Assembly (NCBI RefSeq): GCF_029194005.1
Contig: NZ_JARFVA010000002.1
Span: forward strand, 558,001-622,000
From: Flagellimonas okinawensis
GTDB lineage: Bacteria > Bacteroidota > Bacteroidia > Flavobacteriales > Flavobacteriaceae
Reading direction: 5' to 3'
DNA: 64,000 bases
The translations under genes and the position numbers were made by a program. The notes beneath the pieces are model-generated. The model was not told where the DNA came from. It saw only the letters and a list, made by a program, of their open reading frames with translations, and did not search any database. Positions 42,041 through 51,146 of this stretch are shown here, one piece after another (positions within the stretch are counted from its first letter, which is position 1; each line of letters opens with the position of its first letter).

Positions 42041-43773
42041 ATTCTTGCCTGATAGGTAAACAAGTTAAAATATCTTCCTTCGGAAGCTATTAGTTGTTCA
42101 TGGGTGCCTTGTTCCAAAATGTGTCCGTTTTCAATAACCAAGATTTGGTCAGCTTTGCGAATGGTGCTCAATCGGTGAGCAATAACAAATGTGGTTCTAC
42201 CTTTTGTTAGTTCAGCCAAACTTTTTTGAATGAGCGCCTCGGATTCCGTATCCAAGCTGGAAGTGGCTTCGTCCAAAATCAAGATTTTTGGGTCTGCCAA
42301 AATAGCTCTAGCAATGGCTATCCGTTGACGTTGACCCCCTGAGAGTTTTACACCGCGTTCACCGATCAAGGTATCTAGCCCTTTGTCGAATCGGTCTGTG
42401 AACTCATCTACATAGGCGGCTTTTACTGCCTCCAATAGCTTTTCTTCACTGGCTTCGGGTCTTGGAAAAAGGATATTTTCTCGGATAGTGCCCTCGAACA
42501 AAAAGTCATCTTGCAAAACCACGCCCAAATATTGCCTAAAACTTTTTAAATCAACCTTTGAGAGGTTTTGTCCATCAATAGTGATGGTTCCCGAGTCCGG
42601 GTTTAAAAAACTGGCGGCCAAACCTGCAATCGTCGATTTTCCAGAGCCCGAACTTCCCACTAAAGCCACAACTTGACCAGGTTCCACATCAAAGCTTATA
42701 TTATGAAGCACTTCTTTGTCCTCTTCATAGGAGAAACAGACATCGGCAAATATCATACGCCCAACTACCGTTTCCAGAACAATGCTTCTGTTTTCCTCAT
42801 CGGATTCTTCTTCCAAGTTCATTAACTCTTCTGTCCGGTCCAATCCCGCCAAGGCCTCTGTCAACTGACTTCCCACACTGCTCATTTGTACTATGGGAGC
42901 AATCATTAGGCCCAATAGCACGGTAAATTCCACAAATTCTCCCACGGTAAGGGTATCCTGTATAATTTTATAGCCACCAAATCCCATTACGCTTGTTGTT
43001 GCCACACCCAATAAAAATGTCGATGAGCTCGTCATAAAAGCAGTAGTGGTCAGACTCTTCTTTACGTTTTGATAGAGGCGTTCCACACCGACCTCAAAAA
43101 CCTCTTCTTCTTGTTTTTCCGCATTAAAACCTTTGATTACACGAATACCACCCAAGGTTTCCGTCAATCTGCCCTTGACTTCTGCATTTATCTTACCTCG
43201 GTTCCTGAAAATGGGACGGATGATCTTAAAGGCTTTTAGTGCAATAATGGCAAAGATGGTGAGAGGAATAAATGTAAACAGTGTCATAAAAACGCTAATT
43301 TCCATCAGTAAAATCAAGGAAACTACCGCGGTAATGATTCCTCCAACCAATTGAACCAATCCGGTTCCTATAAGATTTCGGACTCCTTCAACATCGGACA
43401 TAATTCGGGATACCAAAGCTCCGGATTTGGCATTGTCAAAAAATCGAACAGGAAGGGCAAGCACCTTTTTTTGCACTTGAGCCCTAAGTTCAGAAATCAA
43501 ATATTGGGCCTGTACACTTAATATTTTGGTCAAAAGGAATGAAGTAACTGCTTGTACAAAAATGGCTAGCATTACTCCGGCCACCAAGTACTTGAGCATG
43601 TCCACATCTTTTTTAACGATGACATCATCAATAAGATATTTCGAAGCGATAGGGGCAACAAAACTGGCTGCTTTACTAATGGCAATCAAGAACAGACCTA
43701 AAAAAACGAGTTTACGCTTGGGCCAAATTATGGTTTTGAATGCGGTAAGGATGCTTACTTTTTTATCGGGCAT
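42037..43773 (-). CDS. ABC exporter, MsbA/LmrA-like half transporter
   Basis: 578 residues: six-helix exporter domain (about 15-320) fused to a complete NBD with Walker A GSSGSGKST, Q-loop GVVLQDDFLFEGTIREN, signature LSGGQRQR, Walker B ILILDEATSSLD and H-loop IAHRLST. Unlike the fragment at the start of the window, all ATPase motifs are intact. It should work as a homodimer for lipid or drug export. Single-gene unit. Confidence 0.94.
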   Translation of the reverse strand: MPDKKVSILTAFKTIIWPKRKLVFLGLFLIAISKAASFVAPIASKYLIDDVIVKKDVDMLKYLVAGVMLAIFVQAVTSFLLTKILSVQAQYLISELRAQVQKKVLALPVRFFDNAKSGALVSRIMSDVEGVRNLIGTGLVQLVGGIITAVVSLILLMEISVFMTLFTFIPLTIFAIIALKAFKIIRPIFRNRGKINAEVKGRLTETLGGIRVIKGFNAEKQEEEVFEVGVERLYQNVKKSLTTTAFMTSSSTFLLGVATTSVMGFGGYKIIQDTLTVGEFVEFTVLLGLMIAPIVQMSSVGSQLTEALAGLDRTEELMNLEEESDEENRSIVLETVVGRMIFADVCFSYEEDKEVLHNISFDVEPGQVVALVGSSGSGKSTIAGLAASFLNPDSGTITIDGQNLSKVDLKSFRQYLGVVLQDDFLFEGTIRENILFPRPEASEEKLLEAVKAAYVDEFTDRFDKGLDTLIGERGVKLSGGQRQRIAIARAILADPKILILDEATSSLDTESEALIQKSLAELTKGRTTFVIAHRLSTIRKADQILVIENGHILEQGTHEQLIASEGRYFNLFTYQARI

Positions 43774-43891
43774 AACAATTTTTAGAGAGAGCCTGCAAGT
43801 TACGGCAATTTAAAGGGATATAGAATCCATTGTCTTGAGTGCAAAAAGGAATACAAACACTATATTTAATATTTCCAATACTAAAACAGGT

Positions 43892-44929
43892 ATGCTTAAA
43901 GCGCAATGGTTCGGTTTTTTGTTTTTGATATGCTTCTTGTGCCAGTCACAACAAGAGTATCCAAAACTAACCCAAATAGTAACGGATAATGCCCAGATTT
44001 TTACGGAATCCGAGCTTGAGGCGCTCCGGAACAAACTATATCAATTTGAATCGGAGACCACCAATCAATTGGTGATTTTGACCATAAACGACTTGGGAGG
44101 AGAGACTATTGAACAATATGCCTTTCAAGTTTTCAACCAAAATAGGCTTGGACAGGAAAGCAAGGATAATGGCATTTTGATCCTGTTCTCCAAACTGGAC
44201 AGGGAGGTCCGGATTGAAGTTGGCTACGGTCTGGAACCTTATATTACGGATGCCGTAGCTTCCCGTATTATCCGAAATACGATGATTCCAAAGTTTAAAG
44301 AGGAGGATTATCATGGCGGACTGGATACCGCAACCGACCAGATCATAGAGTTTTTGAAAAACCCGGAAGCTTTGGATGAGTTCAAAGCCGAGATAGAGGA
44401 AGAAAGTGAAATGCCTTGGTGGCTGTTGGGGATTATTGGTTTGTTCTTGATGATATTTGTTGCCGTGGGCGGCTTCATTTTTTATAAAGGATATTCTACT
44501 TTGATAGAGATTTTGCGCGGAATGTTCATTGGCAAGCTAGCCGTATTCAGGGGCATTTTTATGGCTGCTTTTATGATGTTTCCATTGATTTTTGGTTTGG
44601 TTTTTATCGGGGTTCCGTTGGCCTTTATTTTATTGCTGATCGGTTTGGAAGATCTGATGAATGATTTGGCCAACAATTTCTTCCTGATAATACTGGTAGT
44701 CGCAGGTTTTATTTGTTTCACCATTGTATTGGTCATTTATAAAATATGGGCGAAAGGCACGGAAAATTTAAAACTTTCCTTTTTTAAGTCCGATAAGGAT
44801 TATATCAGTAAGACATTTTCATCTACAGGGACGCATTCCTTTGGGTCTGGCTCCAGTGGAGGTTCTTCCAGCAGCTTTTCGGGAGGCGGTGGTAGTTCAG
44901 GTGGCGGAGGTGCCAGCGGAAGTTGGTAA
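43892..44929 (+). CDS. TPM-domain membrane protein with Gly/Ser tail
   Basis: 345 residues from the ATG at 43892, which begins a signal-like segment. A TPM domain (about 25-150, LTQIVTDNAQIFTESELEAL, GILILFSKLDREVRIEVGYGLE) lies outside the cytoplasm, followed by three or four membrane helices and a Gly/Ser-rich end (SFSGGGGSSGGGGASGSW). The same layout is YgcG-like; suggested roles for the family include photosystem repair in plants, but in bacteria the job is not known. Confidence 0.88.
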   Translation: MLKAQWFGFLFLICFLCQSQQEYPKLTQIVTDNAQIFTESELEALRNKLYQFESETTNQLVILTINDLGGETIEQYAFQVFNQNRLGQESKDNGILILFSKLDREVRIEVGYGLEPYITDAVASRIIRNTMIPKFKEEDYHGGLDTATDQIIEFLKNPEALDEFKAEIEEESEMPWWLLGIIGLFLMIFVAVGGFIFYKGYSTLIEILRGMFIGKLAVFRGIFMAAFMMFPLIFGLVFIGVPLAFILLLIGLEDLMNDLANNFFLIILVVAGFICFTIVLVIYKIWAKGTENLKLSFFKSDKDYISKTFSSTGTHSFGSGSSGGSSSSFSGGGGSSGGGGASGSW

Positions 44930-44980
44930 TTGTTTTCGATTTCCCGTATTTTCACCAAACTAATCAAACCCATCCTCGAA

Positions 44981-47155
44981 ATGAGAATTAAGATTTTTAC
45001 GGCATTCCTTCTATTTATTTCCTGTTCCGAAACGGAACCTACCGAAGTGGAACTTTGGGAAGCACAAGCTGAAAACATTACTATAATCCGTGACGATTTT
45101 GGTGTACCCCACATTTATGGAAAAACAGATGCCGATGCTGTTTTTGGTTTGCTATATGCGCAATGTGAGGATGATTTTAATCGTGTGGAACAAAATTATA
45201 TTTGGGCTACCGGACGTTTGGCGGAAGTTGAAGGGGAGGATGCCTTGTACAGTGACCTTAGGGCCAAACTTTTTATGACGGAAGAAGAGGCCAAGGCCAA
45301 CTACGAAAACAGCCCTGAATGGTTAAAAGAGCTCTGTGATGCATTTGCCGATGGAATCAATTATTATTTATACACCCATCCAGAAGTCCAACCTAAATTA
45401 TTGACCCGTTTTGAACCGTGGATGTCGATGTATTTTAGTGAAGGGTCTATCGGAGGGGATATTGAACGAATATCTACCAGAAAAATCAAAAGTTTTTATG
45501 AAAGTGGCATGGAATTGCCCGAAATGGAAGTACTTCAACTCAAAAAGGAAGAAGAAATGGCGGAACCACAGGGTTCCAATGGAATTGCTATCTCGGGCGA
45601 TTTGACAGAATCTGGAAACGCAATGCTTTTGATCAATCCCCACACTTCATTTTATTTTAGGGGAGAAGTGCACGTGGTGAGCGAAGAAGGGTTGAACGCT
45701 TATGGTGCCGTTACCTGGGGACAGTTTTTTGTATATCAAGGTTTCAATGAGAAAACAGGTTGGATGCATACTTCCACCTATACCGATGTAATGGATGAGT
45801 TCAAGGAAACCATTGTTAAGAATGATGGAAGACTATTTTATAAATACGGAGAGGAATTGCGACCTGTGGATTCCAGTTCGGTAACCCTTAAATATAAAGA
45901 TGGTGATGGTATGAAGGAGAAAACCTTTCCAATGTACCGTACCCATCACGGACCGATTACCCATCAAGTGGATGACCAATGGACGGCTTCGGCCATGATG
46001 TGGGAACCTGTAAAGGCATTGGAGCAATCCTATATCCGAACCAAGCAGGATGGTTATGACGGTTTTAGAAAAATGATGGATATCCGAACCAATTCCTCCA
46101 ACAACACTGTTTATGCGGATGCAGAAGGGAACATTGCGTATTTCCATGGAAATTTTGTACCCAAGCGCGATACCATTTTTGATTATACCGAGCCCGTGGA
46201 TGGCAGTGACCCAAAAACAGATTGGCAAGGTCTACACACGGTGGATGAAAACATTTTGGTGTTGAACCCGGAAAACGGATGGATTCAAAACTGTAACTCC
46301 ACACCCTATACTTCCGCGCTGGAATTTAGTCCAAAACGAGAAGATTATCCCAATTATATGTCTAGAGATCAGGAAAACTTTAGAGGCATCCATGCTATCG
46401 AATTGCTGACAGGCAGAAGCGGGTACACTTTGGATGGGCTTATTGAAATGGCCCACGACCCATATTTACCAGCTTTTGAGGCATTGATTCCGGGATTGGT
46501 AACCGCTTATAATGAGAATGCCAAGGCATACCCTGAGCTACAGGAGCCAATAGAGACCCTTCAGGAATGGGATTTCGCTACTTCAGAGGAATCCATAGCT
46601 ATGACTTTGGCCCACTACTATGGTACACTTTGTTATTCAAAAGCTGAAAGGCCGGAGGGCAAATACTCCATGGAATGGGTAGCATATTGGGGCGATGAAT
46701 GGCCAGATGCTCAAAAATTGGATATGTTCCAAGAAGCATTGTCTCAACTACAAAATGATTTCGGTACATGGAAAATGCCTTGGGGAGAGGTGAATCGTTA
46801 CCAGCGTTTAAATGGGGATATTCGCCAAGCATTTAATGATGAAAAACCAAGTATTCCGATTGGTTTTGCCAGTGGACGTTGGGGAGCATTGGCCGCATAT
46901 GGCGCCCGGTACGATAATAACACCAAAAAAATCTATGGCACTCGTGGTAATAGTTTTGTTGCTGCTGTGGAGTTCGGAGAAAAGGTGAAGGCAAAAACAA
47001 TGTTGGCGGGTGGTCAGAGTGGAGATCCAGAGTCGCCACACTTTAATGATCAAGCACAGCGCTATGCCGATATGGAATTTAAAGATGCCGCATACTATAA
47101 AGATGATGTGCTAAAACGGGCCGAAGTAACCTATAAGCCTGGTGAGAAGAAGTGA
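44981..47155 (+). CDS. Penicillin-acylase-family lipoprotein (Ntn hydrolase)
   Basis: 724 residues from the ATG at 44981; lipobox LFISC (Cys15). N-terminal part ITIIRDDFGVPHIYGKTDADAVFGLLYAQCEDD is the alpha-chain start of the family. The nucleophile is Ser199 in EPQGSNGIAISG, where self-cleavage after Gly198 would give alpha and beta chains, as in acylases of penicillins and acyl-homoserine lactones. True substrate unknown; quorum-signal degradation is one option. Confidence 0.9.
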   Translation: MRIKIFTAFLLFISCSETEPTEVELWEAQAENITIIRDDFGVPHIYGKTDADAVFGLLYAQCEDDFNRVEQNYIWATGRLAEVEGEDALYSDLRAKLFMTEEEAKANYENSPEWLKELCDAFADGINYYLYTHPEVQPKLLTRFEPWMSMYFSEGSIGGDIERISTRKIKSFYESGMELPEMEVLQLKKEEEMAEPQGSNGIAISGDLTESGNAMLLINPHTSFYFRGEVHVVSEEGLNAYGAVTWGQFFVYQGFNEKTGWMHTSTYTDVMDEFKETIVKNDGRLFYKYGEELRPVDSSSVTLKYKDGDGMKEKTFPMYRTHHGPITHQVDDQWTASAMMWEPVKALEQSYIRTKQDGYDGFRKMMDIRTNSSNNTVYADAEGNIAYFHGNFVPKRDTIFDYTEPVDGSDPKTDWQGLHTVDENILVLNPENGWIQNCNSTPYTSALEFSPKREDYPNYMSRDQENFRGIHAIELLTGRSGYTLDGLIEMAHDPYLPAFEALIPGLVTAYNENAKAYPELQEPIETLQEWDFATSEESIAMTLAHYYGTLCYSKAERPEGKYSMEWVAYWGDEWPDAQKLDMFQEALSQLQNDFGTWKMPWGEVNRYQRLNGDIRQAFNDEKPSIPIGFASGRWGALAAYGARYDNNTKKIYGTRGNSFVAAVEFGEKVKAKTMLAGGQSGDPESPHFNDQAQRYADMEFKDAAYYKDDVLKRAEVTYKPGEKK

Positions 47156-47163
47156 AAAGGGAT

Positions 47164-47826
47164 TTAGTTGTTCTTTTCGATACCGCTATCCTCTTCTTTT
47201 ACAATTATTAGACTGGCTTTGGAGCCTGTAGATAGGTTCCATCGGTTATTGTGGATAACTACACCCTTGTCGTCAGTGACCACGACTTGTGCCGTATTGG
47301 GGCCAGATGAACCTTGGTTAAGGGCTTCGAATTCAACACGGTTAAATCCTTCCACAAGATCTAGATTGATTCCTTTAAAAGAGCCACCAAGTAATAGGTT
47401 GTACTCCACTACTTCACCATTGACATATATTTTAATGCGATCGCCGTCCACATATTCATGGTCTCTGGCTACAATTCCAACAAACTTTGCTGTGGTTTTA
47501 AAGTCACCCAGATATTGATCGCCAAAATGATCGTTGGCTCCTTTTTCCCTTTTTTCAATCACTTTTGGGTCAATCACCAAATCATGGCCAGCTTGTAACA
47601 GTTGTTTGTCGGGCAACATTTTAACACCTGGCTTTTCATTTTTGGAGGTAAGGTTTTCGTCTAAAACCGATGGCATCCGAAGCAAAGTACCTTGGTTACT
47701 TGCTTTAACATCTAAATTGTTCTTCTCGCCAATTTTTAATGGCCGCGTGGTGGGCAAGTCGCCCTGCGCGATCATGGGAAGGGTAAAGAGAATGGCTCCC
47801 AATACAATGTAAATCTTTTTTTTCAT
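47164..47826 (-). CDS. Secreted protein of unknown function
   Basis: 220 residues with a signal peptide (MKKKIYIVLGAILFTLPMIAQ). The C-terminal half is strand-rich and reads as a beta-sandwich (VDGDRIKIYVNGEVVEYNLLL, FNRVEFEALNQGSSGPNTAQVVV). I do not recognise a named family; similar secreted proteins are common in Flavobacteriaceae. It is convergent with the acylase gene (8 bp). Confidence 0.7.
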   Translation of the reverse strand: MKKKIYIVLGAILFTLPMIAQGDLPTTRPLKIGEKNNLDVKASNQGTLLRMPSVLDENLTSKNEKPGVKMLPDKQLLQAGHDLVIDPKVIEKREKGANDHFGDQYLGDFKTTAKFVGIVARDHEYVDGDRIKIYVNGEVVEYNLLLGGSFKGINLDLVEGFNRVEFEALNQGSSGPNTAQVVVTDDKGVVIHNNRWNLSTGSKASLIIVKEEDSGIEKNN

Positions 47827-48004
47827 GGCAAGAAGGGTAACAATACAATGCTAAATTTAGCAAATACCTTGCCATCCGTGTTATAAATAAGAGTTAAATC
47901 GACAAATGGCAAAAGCTCGTTAAAGTCTTCATAATTAATATTCCAGATGAAAAAGAGGAATAATGCTTGATGCTATTGAGCTTTAACCTTAAAATCCAAT
48001 TATA

Positions 48005-48661
48005 ATGAAACGATTATTATTACTTGTACTACTAATGGGCTTCACAGCTCTTTATTCCCAAAATTCAGATGATGCTAAACGAATAATTTCCAAGGGAACT
48101 TGGAACTTAGGTCTGCAGGCTAATTTAAGCCTCTACAATATAGATTCGCATAACTCCGGATCATCTGTTGAGACCGATCGGTTGGCTATAGGGTTGTTTC
48201 CTAGAATAGGCTATTCTTTTTCCGATAATTGGATGGTTGGTGTAAGAACGGGTTACAGTAGAAGTAAAGAGGACAATGATTTGAGTTTAGACCCAATTTT
48301 AAATGAATCGGAGTCTAAAACAGAAACACTGACATTTGCACCATATGTAAGGAGATATGGTAGTTTGACGAAGAATCTTTTATTTTATGTTCAGGGCGAA
48401 GCTGGATATGCAGGTTCTTGGTCGGAAAATATTGCGGACCAAACAAATAGATCTACCTCCGAATCTGACAGGTTCTATGTTGCGTTTAGGCCGGGAATTA
48501 CCTTCTTCGTTTCTCAAAAAATTGCTTTGGAATCCTCTTTTGGCATTCTTCAATACTCTTCAAACAAATTAGAAACTAATGGGGCCGAAACAACCACAAA
48601 TGGTTTTGATTTTGGTTTGGATTCTTCCAATGTCCTTTTAGGACTTTCTTATTATTTCTAA
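48005..48661 (+). CDS. Small outer-membrane beta-barrel protein
   Basis: 218 residues: signal peptide (MKRLLLLVLLMGFTALYSQ), then alternating hydrophobic strands (RLAIGLFPRIGYSFSDNWMVGVRTGYS, TLTFAPYVRRYG, FYVAFRPGITFFVSQKIALESSFG) ending in LLGLSYYF with C-terminal Phe, the outer-membrane insertion signal. Fits an 8-10-strand OmpX/OMP_b-brl type barrel. The 178-bp region before it shows no clear -7 match. Confidence 0.85.
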   Translation: MKRLLLLVLLMGFTALYSQNSDDAKRIISKGTWNLGLQANLSLYNIDSHNSGSSVETDRLAIGLFPRIGYSFSDNWMVGVRTGYSRSKEDNDLSLDPILNESESKTETLTFAPYVRRYGSLTKNLLFYVQGEAGYAGSWSENIADQTNRSTSESDRFYVAFRPGITFFVSQKIALESSFGILQYSSNKLETNGAETTTNGFDFGLDSSNVLLGLSYYF

Positions 48662-48674
48662 AAATTATTTCAAG

Positions 48675-48705
48675 GCCCGCTAATTTTTAGCGGGCTTTTT
48701 CTTTT
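48675..48705 (+). terminator. Terminator with the next gene's stop inside the stem
   Basis: GCCCGCTAA / TTAGCGGGC, 9-bp stem, 3-base loop, then TTTTTCTTTTT. The stop codon of the convergent acyltransferase (48680-48682) is part of the left arm. Confidence 0.72.
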
Positions 48706-49816
48706 TAAGCCCAAATAATGGATGCAGTAGCGGAATCCGAAGGATGATCAGGTCATAAATCAACCAACTTATGCCAAATGTGCCAATTACCAGTATGGTG
48801 GCCTTTGGTACAAAACCCCAGCTCATGTTCATCAAAAAATATGCAATTATAACGGTAATCGTCTGGTGTAAAATATAGAAGGGGTACACTGCTCTGTTCG
48901 AATACGCCAATCCTTTACTTGGCTTGTTGAGATATTGTGCCGCATATGCGAAAAGCACCAAGATCCAAGACCAAATATTAACCACTTTAAGCAATGCCTC
49001 GGTAAAGTGGATGACATAGCCATCTTCAAAAAACAACCAAATCATCACTTGGCCCATAAAACCGATTATACCCAAGGTAAGTGCCTTATACCTTATTTTG
49101 GCTAGTGATTCCCAAAATGTATTTCCCGTTGCAATCAATACAAAACCATAGAAGAACAAAATGATACTAAATATAAAATTGAACCAATCATCCACCAAGG
49201 CATGGGTAACCGGAAAAAAGGGTTCCACCAGGGATTCTACAAAGTAGAGTGGAATCACAAATGCATAAATACCCCAGGATTTCTGAATTAAGCGCTTAAC
49301 CCATTCAATAAATCTGGTTTCATGTCTTCGCAGGTAAACGAATAGCGGGGCCAAAATCCAAGAGAACACCAAAAGGTAGGGTAAAAACCAAAGGTGATGC
49401 CAGCTAAGGTTTCCTTCGGGGTACACACCGTCAAAAGCAACCGTGGTAAAATAGTGCCAATACGAACCTGAAAACTGTCCTTTGGTTAACCGTTCAAAAT
49501 ATACTTGTGGCGGTACGATCAAGATCATCCCCGCTACCAATGGTATACCTAAACGAAGGAATCGCTCCCACATAAATTTACCCATGCTTCTTTTGCCAAG
49601 GGCATAATAGGTTCCCATTCCCGATATTACAAATAGGATGGGCAATCGCCATTGGTTAAGGAAAGACATGGGCCAACGGAGCCAATCATAAATCACGTTG
49701 TTTTTTATATGCCATCCCCAAGGCACAAAAAACATTCCCACATGATAGAATATTAATAGTCCGAACACAATTACACGGAGCCAATCCAAATCGTAACGTC
49801 TAATGCTGGTTTCCAT
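48680..49816 (-). CDS. Acyltransferase family 3 membrane protein
   Basis: 378 residues from the ATG at 49816. About ten membrane helices with the family-3 acyltransferase opening RRYDLDWLRVIVFGLLIFYHVG, including the conserved Arg-Leu and His, and HLWFLPYLLV. These enzymes acetylate or succinylate surface sugars. A CATCTTTG (7/8 of the -7 consensus) is at 49832-49839 on the minus strand. It follows the AraC-type gene on the same strand (90-bp gap). Acceptor unknown. Confidence 0.88.
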   Translation of the reverse strand: METSIRRYDLDWLRVIVFGLLIFYHVGMFFVPWGWHIKNNVIYDWLRWPMSFLNQWRLPILFVISGMGTYYALGKRSMGKFMWERFLRLGIPLVAGMILIVPPQVYFERLTKGQFSGSYWHYFTTVAFDGVYPEGNLSWHHLWFLPYLLVFSWILAPLFVYLRRHETRFIEWVKRLIQKSWGIYAFVIPLYFVESLVEPFFPVTHALVDDWFNFIFSIILFFYGFVLIATGNTFWESLAKIRYKALTLGIIGFMGQVMIWLFFEDGYVIHFTEALLKVVNIWSWILVLFAYAAQYLNKPSKGLAYSNRAVYPFYILHQTITVIIAYFLMNMSWGFVPKATILVIGTFGISWLIYDLIILRIPLLHPLFGLKKKKPAKN

Positions 49817-49906
49817 TATTAAAGTTTTTTCCAAAGATGAAAAGTGCATTTAAAAAAGTCCCTTCATATGTGTCGGTAAACGTCCTGAATTGCAATTGTG
49901 GAGGAA

Positions 49907-51070
49907 TTACCCCTTATTTTGCTTCATAAAAGAAGAAGGAGATTGCCCTGTATGCTTTTTAAAAGCATTGTAAAATGCGGATTTGGACCTGAACCCAACA
50001 GATTCGCCAATTGCTTCAACAGTGAGTTGTCTGAATTCTTGATGTAGCAATCTTTCTTTTGCCAAGGCAACCCGTTTTTGGTTGATGTAATCGTTGAAAT
50101 TGGTTCCCGTTTCGGAATTGATAAGTTTGGAGACCGTATTTCCATTGGTTCCCAATTGTTCAGCTACTTTCTTTAAACTGACTTCCTGTTGGGAAAAATA
50201 TTGTGATTTGGACATAAAATCCTCGATAGTCTCAAATTTTACGGCATCACTGGAAAGGGTTTCGTATTTATCCGCAATCCATGATTTTTCAAAAAAGCGT
50301 GATTCGGAAAGAATAAAAAATGAGGTGATAAATATGGTAATAGTCTGAACAATTCCAATAATGTGGTCTCCGCCATCATCATCATAGCTTAGATATATGA
50401 TAAGAAGGGTAAACATGATGACAAGAAAAAAGATAACCGTGTTCCTGGAAAAAATGTATTTATCTACTTTGATGTTCTTGGTTGAGACCCACCCCTTTCT
50501 TCTCGTTTTTAGAACCAACAGAACGGATAGAACAAGGTAAAACGCAAAACTGATCAACACGAGCCACCTGAACCGATCTTTAATATGATGATAAGAATAG
50601 TTTATATCGTCCGGCACTTCTATATATCCCAAATCCCGGTGATAGGCGCCCAAATATGCATTGAGTTTTACTTCTACCGGGCTTATGTAATAATTGAATT
50701 GAGAAAAAAGATAGAGCAAAGGGAGTATAAAATGGGGCCAATGTTTTTTTAAGGTAATTGGTTTTCGTTCCAGAATGGTATATAGAAAGAAATATAGTGT
50801 AGGTGTGATCAGTAGAACCAAGAATTCGGTAGAATCGTTGAGGTGTATCACATATTTTATGAGTCCCGTATAACACAGGTAAATATCCAGAAAAACCAAA
50901 CATTGCACCAAAAGAGACCATCCGAACAGGTTGATGGCCGATTTTCTATTGGCCCTTAAAAAAATAACGAACGCTAAGAAAAACCCTTGCACAATGCCCA
51001 ATAACATTATATGCGACGAAAGGTCGTGCCTGATGGGAATTTGATCAAATATAACCTTTACATCATCCAT
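49907..51070 (-). CDS. AraC-family regulator with multi-helix membrane domain
   Basis: 387 residues from the ATG at 51070 (the longer frame is not needed). Six or seven membrane helices fill residues about 18-260, followed by an AraC helix-turn-helix domain (about 285-385: SLKKVAEQLGTNGNTVSKLINSETG, AIGESVGFRSKSAFYNAFKKHTGQSPSSF). A membrane-held transcription factor. It is divergent from the PLP enzyme gene, 76 bp apart, and precedes the acyltransferase on its own strand; either could be a target. Confidence 0.9.
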   Translation of the reverse strand: MDDVKVIFDQIPIRHDLSSHIMLLGIVQGFFLAFVIFLRANRKSAINLFGWSLLVQCLVFLDIYLCYTGLIKYVIHLNDSTEFLVLLITPTLYFFLYTILERKPITLKKHWPHFILPLLYLFSQFNYYISPVEVKLNAYLGAYHRDLGYIEVPDDINYSYHHIKDRFRWLVLISFAFYLVLSVLLVLKTRRKGWVSTKNIKVDKYIFSRNTVIFFLVIMFTLLIIYLSYDDDGGDHIIGIVQTITIFITSFFILSESRFFEKSWIADKYETLSSDAVKFETIEDFMSKSQYFSQQEVSLKKVAEQLGTNGNTVSKLINSETGTNFNDYINQKRVALAKERLLHQEFRQLTVEAIGESVGFRSKSAFYNAFKKHTGQSPSSFMKQNKG

Positions 51071-51146
51071 GTTTAGGGTGTAAATTGTATCTTGGAGACT
51101 ACTAAAATTGAAAATTACCAATCTTTTTTTAATCGACCCGACCAAA

